Part shown: positions 34,698-42,879 of the stretch, piece by piece
Layout of the letters: each line of letters begins with the position of its first letter
Numbering within the stretch: position 1 is the first letter of the stretch
DNA from: JAUASW01 sp036880965
GTDB taxonomy: Bacteria > Pseudomonadota > Gammaproteobacteria > Burkholderiales > Burkholderiaceae_C
DNA: 64,000 nucleotides
Direction of reading: 5' to 3'
NCBI RefSeq assembly: GCF_036880965.1
Contig: NZ_JBAJMV010000001.1
Coordinates: forward strand, 992,001-1,056,000
The notes under the pieces: model-generated
Database searches by the model: none
The model's input: only the letters and a program-made list of their open reading frames with translations
What the model was told of the DNA's origin: nothing
Made by a program: the position numbers and the translations under genes

Positions 34698-35457
34698 GGG
34701 CCGGAAGTATATTGAGCCGATGCCGGCCGAGCCTCTCGCCCCCAGCAAGCCCTCGGTGTTCGCGCGGCTGCTGGCGCGCTGCCCGGGGCAATGCGCGATC
34801 TGTCATGCCTGGTCGCCGACGCGCATCTGCAGCGCCTGCCTGGTGGCTCATGCGCAGATCGCACGGCGGTGTCCGCAATGCGCCATTCGCCTGCCAGACG
34901 CCAGCCCTTTGAGCCAATGCGCGCAATGCCAGCGCCATCCGCCGCCACTGGACCTGGCCATCGCCGCGCTGGATTACGCATTCCCCTGGAATCAGCTCCT
35001 GCAGCGCTACAAGTTTCATCAGGGCCTGGAGTTGTGCCGTCCATTGCTGGATCGCCTCGACAACGCCCTCGATGAGGCACAGGCCGAGATGCCCGACTGG
35101 CTGCTGGCCGTGCCGTTGAGCCAGGACCGCTTGCGCGAGCGCGGCTACAACCAGAGCCACGAGCTGGCACGTACCTTGGCAGCCCGGCGCGGCTTGCGTT
35201 GCGATGCCGGCCTGCTCCTGCGCTTGCGTCAGGGCCAGGCTCAGAGCAGCCTGCCTTTGCCTGATCGTGCCGCCAATGTGAAGCACAGCTTCGCCGTCGA
35301 GCCCGGACGCCTGCCCGATCTGCGCGGCGCCCATGTGGCACTGCTAGACGACGTAATGACGACAGGCGCCACGCTGTTCGAGCTGGCCCGCGTCGTGCGC
35401 CAGGCCGGCGCCGTGCACGTGCAGGCCTGGGTGCTCGCGCGCACGCCGGCACAATGA
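34696..35457 (+). CDS. comF: ComF family phosphoribosyltransferase-like protein
   Basis: A 253-residue ComF protein. It has an N-terminal zinc-finger-like region with four CxxC pairs (CAIC, CSAC, CPQC, CAQC) and a C-terminal phosphoribosyltransferase fold with QDRLRERGYNQ and the PRPP loop LLDDVMTTGAT. The family helps DNA uptake in competent bacteria and may have other roles. ATG 34696 has a GGAGG site 7 bases upstream; ATG 34720 is the alternative. It is divergent from the BioC-like gene with overlapping start codons. Confidence 0.9.
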   Translation: MGRKYIEPMPAEPLAPSKPSVFARLLARCPGQCAICHAWSPTRICSACLVAHAQIARRCPQCAIRLPDASPLSQCAQCQRHPPPLDLAIAALDYAFPWNQLLQRYKFHQGLELCRPLLDRLDNALDEAQAEMPDWLLAVPLSQDRLRERGYNQSHELARTLAARRGLRCDAGLLLRLRQGQAQSSLPLPDRAANVKHSFAVEPGRLPDLRGAHVALLDDVMTTGATLFELARVVRQAGAVHVQAWVLARTPAQ

Positions 35458-35461
35458 GGGC

Positions 35462-35932
35462 ATGTTTCATATCGTCCTCGTCCAGCCGGAGATACCACCC
35501 AACACCGGCAACGTGATTCGCCTGGCCGCCAACACCGGCTGCAGCCTGCATCTGATCGAGCCCTTGGGTTTTTCGATGGAAGACAAGCTCCTGCAGCGCG
35601 CCGGCCTCGACTATCACGAGTACACGGCCGTGCTGCGCCATGCCAGCTGGCGGGCGTTTCTGGATGCCGTGAAGCCGCCCGCGGAACGCATGTTTGCGTT
35701 CACCACGCGCGGCGGCCATCGTTTTGCAGAGCAGGCCTGGCAGCCGTGCGACTTCCTGGTCTTCGGCTCGGAAACAGCGGGCCTGCCACCAGCACTGCGT
35801 GACAGCTTCCCCCCCGAGCAGCGTGTGCGCCTGCCGATGCGGCCCGACCAGCGCAGCCTGAACCTGAGCAACAGCGTCGCCGTTGCAGTGTTCGAGGCCT
35901 GGCGGCAGAACGGCTACGAGGGCGCGGTCTGA
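35462..35932 (+). CDS. trmL: tRNA (cytidine/uridine-34-2'-O)-methyltransferase TrmL
   Basis: A 156-residue SPOUT methyltransferase. Motif 1 is PEIPPNTGNVIRLAANTG, motif 2 is FGSETAGLPP, and motif 3 is MRPDQRSLNLSNSVAVAVFEA, all matching TrmL (YibK). It methylates the wobble ribose of some leucine tRNAs. It lies 4 bases after comF and shares its transcript. Confidence 0.96.
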   Translation: MFHIVLVQPEIPPNTGNVIRLAANTGCSLHLIEPLGFSMEDKLLQRAGLDYHEYTAVLRHASWRAFLDAVKPPAERMFAFTTRGGHRFAEQAWQPCDFLVFGSETAGLPPALRDSFPPEQRVRLPMRPDQRSLNLSNSVAVAVFEAWRQNGYEGAV

Positions 35933-36003
35933 TCAGCCTGGCCGCGTGTATCGCGTCCAGGCCTTCGCCAGCCACAAGCTCCTCCCGGACCTTGTGCGCG
36001 GGC

Positions 36004-37014
36004 TCAGTGTTCGGATCGGGCCTGTCGGCCCATCAGCACATCAATCGCGTCGAGCACGCTCAAGCGCCCGTCCAGCACCTCGACCACGGCTGCAGTGATA
36101 GGCATCTCGACACCGCTGGCCTGCGCGCGGGCCAGCACAGTCGGGGCGCTGTAGACGCCTTCGGCCACATGACCAAGGCGCTGCAGGATCTGCTTCAGGT
36201 CCAGACCCTCGGCCAGCATCAGGCCCACCCGGCGGTTGCGCGACAGGTCACCGGTGGCGGTCAGCACCAGGTCGCCCATGCCTGACAGGCCCATGAAGGT
36301 CTCGGTGCGCGCCCCCAGGCTTTGACCGAGGCGCAGCATTTCGGCCAGGCCGCGCGTGATCAGCGCCGCGCGGGCATTCAACCCAGGCGCGCGTGAGGCG
36401 TCGCCAAGGCGCTCGGCGCGCAGGCGCAGGCCATCGGCAATGCCGACGGCAATCGCCATCACGTTCTTGACGGCGCCACCGACCTCGACGCCGACCGGAT
36501 CATTGGAGCTGTAGACCCGCATGCGCTCGCCATGGAACGCCTCGACGCCCAGCTGGGCCAGGGCCTCGTCCGCACTGGCCGATACCAGCGCTGTCGGCTG
36601 GCCGGCGGCGACTTCCTGCGCAAAGCTGGGGCCTGACAGCACGCCCACTCGCAAGCGCGGCTGCACTTCGCGCGCAATCTCATGGCCCAGCAGCCCGGTG
36701 CCCGCCTCAAAGCCCTTGCACAGCCACAGCACCGCCGCGCCATCGGGTAGGCGGGCGAGCATGCTGCGAAGTGCGGCCATCGGTGTGGCAATGATCAGGA
36801 GCTCGCCGAAGGCAAGGGCCGCGTCGAAATCACTCGTCAACTGCAAGCCGGCCGGCAGCGGCGCCTCGGGCAAATAACGCGTGTTGCAGCGGCTCGCGCG
36901 CATGGCGGAGACGGCCGCCTCCTCACGCGCCCACAGCATCACTTCATGGCGGGCTGCGGCCTGGATGGCCAGTGCCGTGCCCCAGGCGCCAGCACCGAAA
37001 ACCGTGATCTTCAT
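36004..37014 (-). CDS. gpsA: Glycerol-3-phosphate dehydrogenase [NAD(P)+]
   Basis: A 336-residue enzyme. The Rossmann start is ITVFGAGAWGTALA; the catalytic lysine is in GAVKNVMAIAVGIADG; and LNARAALITRGLAEM and GLSGMGDLVLTATG are typical GpsA blocks. It makes sn-glycerol-3-phosphate for phospholipids. It is downstream of secB, separated by a terminator-like hairpin, and convergent with trmL. Confidence 0.97.
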   Translation of the reverse strand: MKITVFGAGAWGTALAIQAAARHEVMLWAREEAAVSAMRASRCNTRYLPEAPLPAGLQLTSDFDAALAFGELLIIATPMAALRSMLARLPDGAAVLWLCKGFEAGTGLLGHEIAREVQPRLRVGVLSGPSFAQEVAAGQPTALVSASADEALAQLGVEAFHGERMRVYSSNDPVGVEVGGAVKNVMAIAVGIADGLRLRAERLGDASRAPGLNARAALITRGLAEMLRLGQSLGARTETFMGLSGMGDLVLTATGDLSRNRRVGLMLAEGLDLKQILQRLGHVAEGVYSAPTVLARAQASGVEMPITAAVVEVLDGRLSVLDAIDVLMGRQARSEH

Positions 37015-37032
37015 CGCTCTCTCGCTCAGTCC

Positions 37033-37072
37033 AAAAACGACAAAAGCGCGCCGCGCGTCAGCGTGGCGCGCT
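37033..37072 (-). terminator. Terminator between secB and gpsA
   Basis: Minus strand: 8-bp stem AGCGCGCC/GGCGCGCT with a 12-base loop, then TTTTGTCGTTTTT. It would end or reduce secB readthrough into gpsA. Confidence 0.75.
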
Positions 37073-37095
37073 CCAGGGCGCTAGGCCGGGGTCAA

Positions 37096-37575
37096 TCAGT
37101 TCAGCGTGGCGTCGGCCGGTGCGGCTTGCTGCTCCTGCTGGGCCAGCATGGCTTGCTGCTGTGCCTCGAACATGGCCTGGAAATTCACTTCCGTCAGCAT
37201 GACAGGCGGGAAGCCAGCGCGGGTGCTGATGTCGGAAACGATGGCGCGCAGATAGGGGTACAGCATCTGCGGGCAGACGATGCCGATGATGCCTTCCAGC
37301 TGCTCTTGCGGCACATTGCGGATCTCGAAGATACCGGCCTGCTTGGCTTCGACCAGGAACAGCGTGCGGTCGCCGACCTTGGTGTTGACCGTGGCGGTCA
37401 CGCAGACTTCATAGAAGCCTTCGGCAGCGGGTTCGGCCGACAGGGTCAGGTTGATCTCGATATTGGGCTGAGCCTGCTCCAGCAGGATTGCCGGCGAATT
37501 CGGCTGCTCCAGCGACAGATCCTTCAGGTAGATACGCTGAATCTGGAACACGGGGGTGTTGTTCTCGTCGGCCAT
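37096..37575 (-). CDS. secB: Protein-export chaperone SecB
   Basis: A 159-residue SecB. Blocks include VFQIQRIYLKDLSLEQPNSP, IEINLTL and the conserved VCPQMLYPYLRAIVSDISTRAGFPPVML. It keeps preproteins unfolded and hands them to SecA. ATG 37575 gives the usual MADENN start. It is downstream of grxC in the conserved rhodanese-grxC-secB-gpsA order. Confidence 0.98.
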   Translation of the reverse strand: MADENNTPVFQIQRIYLKDLSLEQPNSPAILLEQAQPNIEINLTLSAEPAAEGFYEVCVTATVNTKVGDRTLFLVEAKQAGIFEIRNVPQEQLEGIIGIVCPQMLYPYLRAIVSDISTRAGFPPVMLTEVNFQAMFEAQQQAMLAQQEQQAAPADATLN

Positions 37576-37591
37576 GATGTCTCTCAAGCAA

Positions 37592-37621
37592 AAGTAAAGC
37601 CCGCCGTGACGGTTGGCGGGC
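37592..37621 (-). terminator. Terminator-like hairpin between grxC and secB
   Basis: Minus strand: GCCCGCC/GGCGGGC stem with a 9-base loop followed by TTTACTTTTG, 24 bases before the secB start. Confidence 0.6.
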
Positions 37622-37683
37622 AGCAGCAGCGATTATGGCGCAGCCGGCCCAGACGCCCGCCCGGACATGCCCGCTCTTGCAAA

Positions 37684-37720
37684 CCGGGAGTGCGCCCTTA
37701 GGGGAGGCGCAGCGCCAGGC
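37684..37720. repeat. GC-rich palindromic intergenic element, copy C
   Basis: A short element with core GCGCCCTTAGGGGAGGCGC next to the grxC stop codon, related to copies A, B, D and E. The rest of this 146-base gap holds only the secB-proximal hairpin. Confidence 0.45.
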
Positions 37721-37721
37721 T

Positions 37722-37982
37722 TCAGACCGCCTGCAGCAGAGGCTGCAAGCCACCGCGATGGTCCAGGGCGATCAGCTCGTCGCAGCCGCCCACATGGGTG
37801 TCGCCGATGAAAATCTGCGGCACAGTGCGGCGGCCGGTCAGCGCGATCATGCTGTCGCGCTGCGAGGGGTCCAGGTCGACACGGATCTCTTCGATCTGCT
37901 CGACGCCTCTTTGCTTCAAGAGGTTCTTGGCCCGCACGCAGTAGGGGCAGACCAGGGTCGTGTACATCTTCACGCGACTCAT
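37722..37982 (-). CDS. grxC: Glutaredoxin 3
   Basis: An 86-residue glutaredoxin with the dithiol active site CPYC at residues 12-15, the TVPQIFIGDTHVGGCDEL block with cis-proline, and GrxC length. It reduces disulfides and glutathione adducts in the cytoplasm. It lies between the rhodanese gene and secB. Confidence 0.97.
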   Translation of the reverse strand: MSRVKMYTTLVCPYCVRAKNLLKQRGVEQIEEIRVDLDPSQRDSMIALTGRRTVPQIFIGDTHVGGCDELIALDHRGGLQPLLQAV

Positions 37983-38022
37983 CGCGAATCCATCCTCAAC
38001 AACAAATTGGAGCGCTGAAGGC

Positions 38023-38430
38023 TCAGCCAGCGCTGCGCTCGGTCGGCAGATTGGCTTCGCGCCAGGCTTTCAAGCCCCCGGTCAGCGGCTGGGCTTTTTC
38101 ATGACCCAGCTTGCGAAGGATGCCAGCTGCGCGGGCGGCGCGTGCGCCGGTCTGGCACATCACCACCACGGGCAAGGCCTTGTTGCTGGGCAGTTGCTTG
38201 TGGCCTTCGAGTGTGCTCAGGGGAATGTTGCGGGCGCCGGTGGCGTGACCGGCGGCGAACTCCTCGGGCTCGCAGACATCGATCAGCACCGCCTTCTCGC
38301 GATTGATCAGGCGCACCGCTTCAGCGGTGGCAACGCCGCCACCCGCCTTGCTCAGTGAGGGCCACAGCAGCAAGCCGCCAGAAAGCACAGCGGTCAGCAG
38401 GAGGTACCAGTGTTCGAGCAGGAAGTTCAA
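38023..38430 (-). CDS. Membrane-anchored rhodanese-like protein (YibN type)
   Basis: A 135-residue protein with one N-terminal helix (about residues 7-25) and a rhodanese domain whose active-site loop is CQTGAR with Cys92. This is the YibN layout and position, next to grxC-secB-gpsA. The start codon is TTG at 38430; no in-frame ATG lies upstream. It probably handles sulfur transfer near the membrane. Confidence 0.9.
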   Translation of the reverse strand: MNFLLEHWYLLLTAVLSGGLLLWPSLSKAGGGVATAEAVRLINREKAVLIDVCEPEEFAAGHATGARNIPLSTLEGHKQLPSNKALPVVVMCQTGARAARAAGILRKLGHEKAQPLTGGLKAWREANLPTERSAG

Positions 38431-38450
38431 GAGCGATGCCCCATAGCAAA

Positions 38451-38479
38451 AGGAGCGAGATTATAGGAATCTCGCTCCT
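38451..38479. repeat. Perfect inverted repeat enclosing the -10 box
   Basis: A 12-bp perfect inverted repeat AGGAGCGAGATT/AATCTCGCTCCT with a 5-base centre, 20 bases before the rhodanese start. On the minus strand it spans a TATAAT box and is followed by TTTT, so it could be a repressor operator or a terminator of the upstream chemoreceptor transcript. Confidence 0.85.
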
Positions 38480-38487
38480 CGTCACAA
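38460..38487 (-). promoter_or_regulatory. Promoter of the rhodanese-grxC-secB operon
   Basis: Minus strand: TTGTGA (38487-38482), 16 bases, then TATAAT (38465-38460), a perfect -10. Transcription would begin near 38453, giving a leader of about 23 bases. Confidence 0.65.
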
Positions 38488-38565
38488 AACTTGCGGGCTG
38501 AGCGCAGGGCCGCTCCCAAGCCGGCACGCGCTGGCGAGGTGCTTGGCGGTCACGCCGGCAAGCAT

Positions 38566-38620
38566 CGCCGTCCCCTTGGGGGACCGTTCAAGGTACTCCT
38601 TGAACAAGGGGCAAACATCT
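38566..38620. repeat. GC-rich palindromic intergenic element, copy D
   Basis: Core GTCCCCTTGGGGGAC followed by TTCAAGG-TACT-CCTTGAA, touching the chemoreceptor stop codon. Related to copies A, B, C and E. Confidence 0.55.
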
Positions 38621-40135
38621 TCAGGACAGCTTGAAAGTGGAGACCGCTGTCTGCAGGCTGCGAGCCTGCTGCTCCAGGCTCGAAGCCGCGGCAGCAGCCT
38701 GCTCGACCAGCGCCGCGTTCTGCTGCGTCATCTGGTCCAGCTCCGTGACCGACTGATTGACCTGGCCGATGCCCTGGCTCTGCTCGGTCGCGGCGGCCGT
38801 GATCTCGCCGATGATGTCCGACACCCGCTGCACGCTGGCCACGATCTCGGTCATCGTCGAACCGGCGTCTTCCACCAGGCGGCTGCCAGACTCGACCTTC
38901 TCGACGCTGGCGCCGATCAGGCCCTTGATTTCCTTGGCGGCCTCGGCCGAACGCTGGGCCAGCGAGCGAACCTCGCCCGCCACCACCGCGAAGCCGCGGC
39001 CCTGTTCGCCAGCACGTGCAGCTTCCACCGCCGCATTCAATGCGAGGATGTTGGTCTGGAAGGCGATGCCATCGATCACGCCGATGATGTCGTTGATCTT
39101 CTTGGAGCTGGTATTGATCTCGTTCATCGTCGAGACCACCTGCGAAACCACCTGGCCGCCCTTTTGTGCCACTGCCGCAGCCGAGCCAGCCAACTGATTG
39201 GCCTGAGCCGCCGCGTCGGCGCTCTGGCGCACTGTGTCGGTCAGGGTCTGCATATTGCTGGAGGTCTGTTCCAGCGAGCTGGCCTGCTTTTCGGTCCGCA
39301 CGGAGAGATCTTGATTGCCCACGGCAATCTCACGCGATGCCACGGTCATCGAGTCGGTGCCCGTGCGGACATTGGCCACGATGCCAGCAAGGCCGCGCGA
39401 CATGTCGCGCACTGCCGCCAGCAGGCTCTGGTCGGCACCGGGTGCCACCACGATATCTTGCGACAGGTCGCCGTCGGCCATGTGACGCATCACATCGCGC
39501 GCATATTCCGGCTCGCCGCCCAACTGGCGCCAGACGCCGCCGATCACCAGGAACGAACCCAGACCCAGGCAGACCACCACGACCACGCCGCTGATGACGA
39601 TGGCCCACAAGCTCGACGAGACGCCGGTCTGCGCCTTGTTGAGACCCTCATCAAAACCTTCGGTGGCACCCTTGCGGACCTTGGCCAACGTGCCCTCGAG
39701 CTGCTTGAGCGAGCCCTGCATCTTGGCGATGGCCCCACCCTGGTCGCCCTGCTTCATGCCCATGAACAACTGGGCCGTGTCAACCGAGGCCGCGAAATAG
39801 GCTTCGAAGTCCTTCTTGAGCGCGCCAGCGGCTTCCTGCTTGCCATCGATCTTGGTGATCGTGTCCAGGATCTTGCGAAGATTGGCGGCGCGTTCGTTGG
39901 CCTCGTCCAGCCGCTTCTTCTCGCCCTCTGCCACAGCGCTCTGGATCGTGGAGCCCAGGGCTTCCAGCTGCGAGGCGAACTGCGTGGTCGAGTCGAGATA
40001 GGGGTAGTCCACCGTACCGACCGACGTGATCGCGTCAGAGGTGCGCGAGGAATACAGCAGCACGACGATGATCCCGACGGCGAATATGCCGGCGGCCAGG
40101 AAGGGCAGCAGCCAGATCCGGGTCTTCACATTCAT
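38621..40135 (-). CDS. Methyl-accepting chemotaxis protein
   Basis: A 504-residue chemoreceptor. It has an N-terminal helix (about 8-28), a periplasmic four-helix-bundle sensor (about 30-185), a second helix (about 188-210), a HAMP region and the signalling hairpin DGIAFQTNILALNAAVEAARAGEQGRGFAVV. There is no C-terminal CheR-tethering pentapeptide; it ends STFKLS. It lies 76 bases downstream of a phosphate-binding-like gene and a porin, so it could sense the same ligand, but this is only position-based. Confidence 0.94.
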   Translation of the reverse strand: MNVKTRIWLLPFLAAGIFAVGIIVVLLYSSRTSDAITSVGTVDYPYLDSTTQFASQLEALGSTIQSAVAEGEKKRLDEANERAANLRKILDTITKIDGKQEAAGALKKDFEAYFAASVDTAQLFMGMKQGDQGGAIAKMQGSLKQLEGTLAKVRKGATEGFDEGLNKAQTGVSSSLWAIVISGVVVVVCLGLGSFLVIGGVWRQLGGEPEYARDVMRHMADGDLSQDIVVAPGADQSLLAAVRDMSRGLAGIVANVRTGTDSMTVASREIAVGNQDLSVRTEKQASSLEQTSSNMQTLTDTVRQSADAAAQANQLAGSAAAVAQKGGQVVSQVVSTMNEINTSSKKINDIIGVIDGIAFQTNILALNAAVEAARAGEQGRGFAVVAGEVRSLAQRSAEAAKEIKGLIGASVEKVESGSRLVEDAGSTMTEIVASVQRVSDIIGEITAAATEQSQGIGQVNQSVTELDQMTQQNAALVEQAAAAASSLEQQARSLQTAVSTFKLS

Positions 40136-40157
40136 CTTTTAGTCTCCATCCAACGAG

Positions 40158-40185
40158 GGAGCGCAGGGCCCCTGCCCTGCGCTCC
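40158..40185 (-). terminator. Hairpin between the binding-protein gene and the chemoreceptor gene
   Basis: A perfect 11-bp stem GGAGCGCAGGG/CCCTGCGCTCC with a 6-base loop. There is no T-run on either strand, so it may be a processing or stabilising stem more than a terminator. Confidence 0.45.
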
Positions 40186-40211
40186 TGGTTCTCAGCGACC
40201 TGAGTGGCACC

Positions 40212-40637
40212 TCAATCGACGGTCAACACCACCTTGACGCTACCATCCACCGCCGACTTTTCGATATAGCCTATCGCGTCCGGATTGGCTGCGACAAACT
40301 TTTTCACTTCGGCGGAATTGGCCATTTCCTTGGGCGGCGTGCCTTTGCCGCTGAACACGATGCGAGACCAGGCGGCCTTCACCTGCGCGGCCTGCTTGCC
40401 CGTCACCTTGCTGTAGAAGTGCTCACGCACCGCTGCGCTTTCGGCCTGGTCGACCGCAGCTGCGGTTGCACCATTGGGCAGCGTGCTGCTCTTGCCCAGG
40501 AAGATGCTGGCCACCTGATCGGCGGTCATGCTTGCTGCGGCGTTCTTGGAATTGACGATCACGGCCACCTGGGCCTGGGCTCCGACACCAGCCAGCGCAA
40601 AACCAGCCAGGAAAGCCAAACGCTTGAACTTGTTCAT
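40212..40637 (-). CDS. PstS-like small periplasmic phosphate-binding protein
   Basis: A 141-residue protein with a signal peptide (cut after GVGAQA, near residue 22). The mature part has the PBP-like fold elements VIVNSKNAAASMTADQVASIFLGK and NPDAIGYIEKSAVD, which are typical of short 'phosphate ABC transporter substrate-binding' proteins that are half the length of PstS. No permease or ATPase gene is nearby. It lies 15 bases after the porin gene, so the two are co-transcribed. Phosphate as ligand is inference. Confidence 0.82.
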   Translation of the reverse strand: MNKFKRLAFLAGFALAGVGAQAQVAVIVNSKNAAASMTADQVASIFLGKSSTLPNGATAAAVDQAESAAVREHFYSKVTGKQAAQVKAAWSRIVFSGKGTPPKEMANSAEVKKFVAANPDAIGYIEKSAVDGSVKVVLTVD

Positions 40638-40652
40638 GTTTGCCTCCCTTGA

Positions 40653-41879
40653 TCAGAACACCATGTCCACAGCGATGCTGTAGACGTGGACGCGGTCTTT
40701 GAAGCTGCTCGGCACGTTGAGGAAGTAGCCGGGGCCGTTCGGGGTGATGCGGTCCACCTGGGCCTTCAGCGCGGTGTTGCGAGCAAAGTCCCAACGCACG
40801 CCAGCCGCCAGCGTCTTCTCATCACGCTTCTGGCTTGCCACCACGCCATTCACGTTGGCGCTGAGGAAGTTCAGCTGCGCCTGCGTTGCCGCCGGGTAGC
40901 CCGCGGTCGGGATCGTGTTGTTCACATTGCTGTCGATCTGCTTCAGCTGCGACACCGTGGCATAAGGCGTGAACTTGCCATAGCGATGGCCGACCGTGAC
41001 GTACCAGCCATTGGTATCGGATGCATAGGTATCGGTGCGGCGCTGCGTGTACTCGGCATTCACCAGCCAATTGCCCTCATCCCAGGTGAGGCCGAAGCCA
41101 GTGAAGCTGGCTGACTTGCTGTTGGGATCAAGCTCGTTGCCCACCGAAACCACGGACGGAATCGGCACCGAGCGCAGGCCGGCCACCAACGTATTCAGCG
41201 AGGCGGAGTGCACGGTCAGCTTGCCCTGCAGGCGACCGACGCGCAGGCTCACGCCACCATCGAGTTCCAGCGTCGCATTGAAGCCGACCAGGCTCTTCAT
41301 CTCGACCTCGGTGCGCTGCACCATGGACTTGGCCTTGCCGGCGAACAATTGCGCCGTCAGTGAGCCCAAGCCGGTATTGGTCTGGTAGATCACGTCTGCG
41401 CCGTCGAAGCGGCTGATCGGCACCTGGCCGTAGACATCGTGAGGTGGGCGCAGCCAGGTGTTCGCATAGCCCACATCACGGAAATCGGACACCGCAAAGA
41501 ACGGGCCGCCCATGCGGCCCACGCGGAAGGACAGCGAAGGCGCTGCCTGCATCTTGACGAAGGCCCATTCGACCTCCGGATTGAAATTGCCGTCGCCATT
41601 CTGCTTGGACAGCAGCTGCACTGTGCCCGAGAAGGTGGAATTGGCCTTGGCCGTCAGCTGCACGCCGAGTTTGCTATCGACCTCACCGCTCCAGCGCTCG
41701 CTGGCGCCGCGGTTCTGCCCAAAGATGGCGTATTGAGCGACGCTGCTGTTGGTGCCCGTTGCGCCCAGGGTCGCGAAACCCGAGACCGTCACCGCGCTGT
41801 CACTTTGCGCCTGAGCGCCTACGCAGGCCAAAGCGGCCAATGCCAGGGGCGCCCAACGCCACTTGCTGTTCTTCTGCAT
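40653..41879 (-). CDS. Outer-membrane porin-like beta-barrel protein
   Basis: A 408-residue protein with signal peptide (cut after CVGAQA, near residue 24), many alternating beta strands, a SGEVDSKLGVQLTA block and a C-terminal aromatic residue (VDMVF), all typical of Gram-negative porins. It pairs with the small binding protein downstream, a pair often seen in beta- and gammaproteobacteria. A CAGGAGACGGAGC ribosome site precedes the ATG. Confidence 0.85.
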   Translation of the reverse strand: MQKNSKWRWAPLALAALACVGAQAQSDSAVTVSGFATLGATGTNSSVAQYAIFGQNRGASERWSGEVDSKLGVQLTAKANSTFSGTVQLLSKQNGDGNFNPEVEWAFVKMQAAPSLSFRVGRMGGPFFAVSDFRDVGYANTWLRPPHDVYGQVPISRFDGADVIYQTNTGLGSLTAQLFAGKAKSMVQRTEVEMKSLVGFNATLELDGGVSLRVGRLQGKLTVHSASLNTLVAGLRSVPIPSVVSVGNELDPNSKSASFTGFGLTWDEGNWLVNAEYTQRRTDTYASDTNGWYVTVGHRYGKFTPYATVSQLKQIDSNVNNTIPTAGYPAATQAQLNFLSANVNGVVASQKRDEKTLAAGVRWDFARNTALKAQVDRITPNGPGYFLNVPSSFKDRVHVYSIAVDMVF

Positions 41880-42106
41880 GCTCCGTCTCCTGCTTAATAA
41901 ACCAGAACAAGTACGGCGGCTGACGCACCAGTGCGCGAGTGCCGCCCGAAATTGATACTAGGACGATCTGCTCACTTCAGTTTGCGATTCGTCATTTCAC
42001 GACAGATTTGTGGATTGCCGGCAACGGGAAATGGGAATAGTCCACGCTCTGTGCATCGATAGAATCCGCCCCAGCCCGAATCGGGCGGCCTCCCCTCGTG
42101 ACCGAC

Positions 42107-42850
42107 ATGTACAAGCTCGTGCTCATTCGCCACGGCGAATCGACCTGGAACCTCGAAAACCGCTTCACCGGCTGGACCGATGTAGACCTGACCCCCACTG
42201 GCGTCGAACAGGCCAAGCAGGCCGGCCGCCTGCTGAAGGAAGCGGGCCTGGATTTCGATGTCACCTACACCTCGGTGCTCAAGCGCGCCGTCTGGACGCT
42301 GTGGCACTGCCTGGACCAGATGGAGCGCACCTGGCTGCCGGTGATCCATGAATGGCGCCTCAACGAGCGCCACTACGGCAGCTTGCAAGGCCTCAACAAG
42401 GCCGACATGGCCAAGCAGTACGGTGACGAGCAGGTGCTGATCTGGCGCCGCAGCTACGACACGCCTCCGCCGGCGCTGGAAGCCAGCGACCCGCGCAGCG
42501 AGCGGGGTGATCTGCGCTATGCAGGCCTTGCGCCCGAGCAGATTCCGCTGACCGAATGCCTGAAGGACACCGTGGCCCGCGTGCTGCCGGCCTGGAACGA
42601 AGTTTTCGCACCCGCCATCAAGAGCGGCCAGCGCGTGCTGATCGCGGCCCACGGCAACAGCATCCGCGCCCTGGTGAAGTACCTGGACGGCATCGCCGAC
42701 GACGCCATCGTCGGCGTCAACATCCCCAACGGCATTCCGCTGGTCTACGAGCTGGATGCAGACCTGAAGCCGATCAAGAGCTACTACCTGGGCGACGCAG
42801 AGGCCGCAGCCAAGGCCGCCGCCGCGGTGGCAAATCAGGGCAAGGCCTGA
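42107..42850 (+). CDS. gpmA: 2,3-bisphosphoglycerate-dependent phosphoglycerate mutase
   Basis: A 247-residue enzyme. The phosphohistidine motif is LIRHGESTWN; NERHYGSLQGLNK and the second His motif AAHGNSIRALVKYL follow, all GpmA signatures. It interconverts 3- and 2-phosphoglycerate in glycolysis. ATG 42107 gives the standard MYKLVLIRHGES start; a GTG three codons upstream is also open. A TAGAAT box at 42060-42065 may be its -10. The 227-base gap before it also carries the porin promoter on the other strand. Confidence 0.97.
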   Translation: MYKLVLIRHGESTWNLENRFTGWTDVDLTPTGVEQAKQAGRLLKEAGLDFDVTYTSVLKRAVWTLWHCLDQMERTWLPVIHEWRLNERHYGSLQGLNKADMAKQYGDEQVLIWRRSYDTPPPALEASDPRSERGDLRYAGLAPEQIPLTECLKDTVARVLPAWNEVFAPAIKSGQRVLIAAHGNSIRALVKYLDGIADDAIVGVNIPNGIPLVYELDADLKPIKSYYLGDAEAAAKAAAAVANQGKA

Positions 42851-42879
42851 GGCACGGGGCGCAGCGAGGCTGCTCGACC

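Noticed and set aside
40158..40185. Small RNA gene at the 11-bp hairpin before the chemoreceptor gene
   Set aside because: A single stem without promoter or terminator tail; better read as an intercistronic mRNA hairpin.
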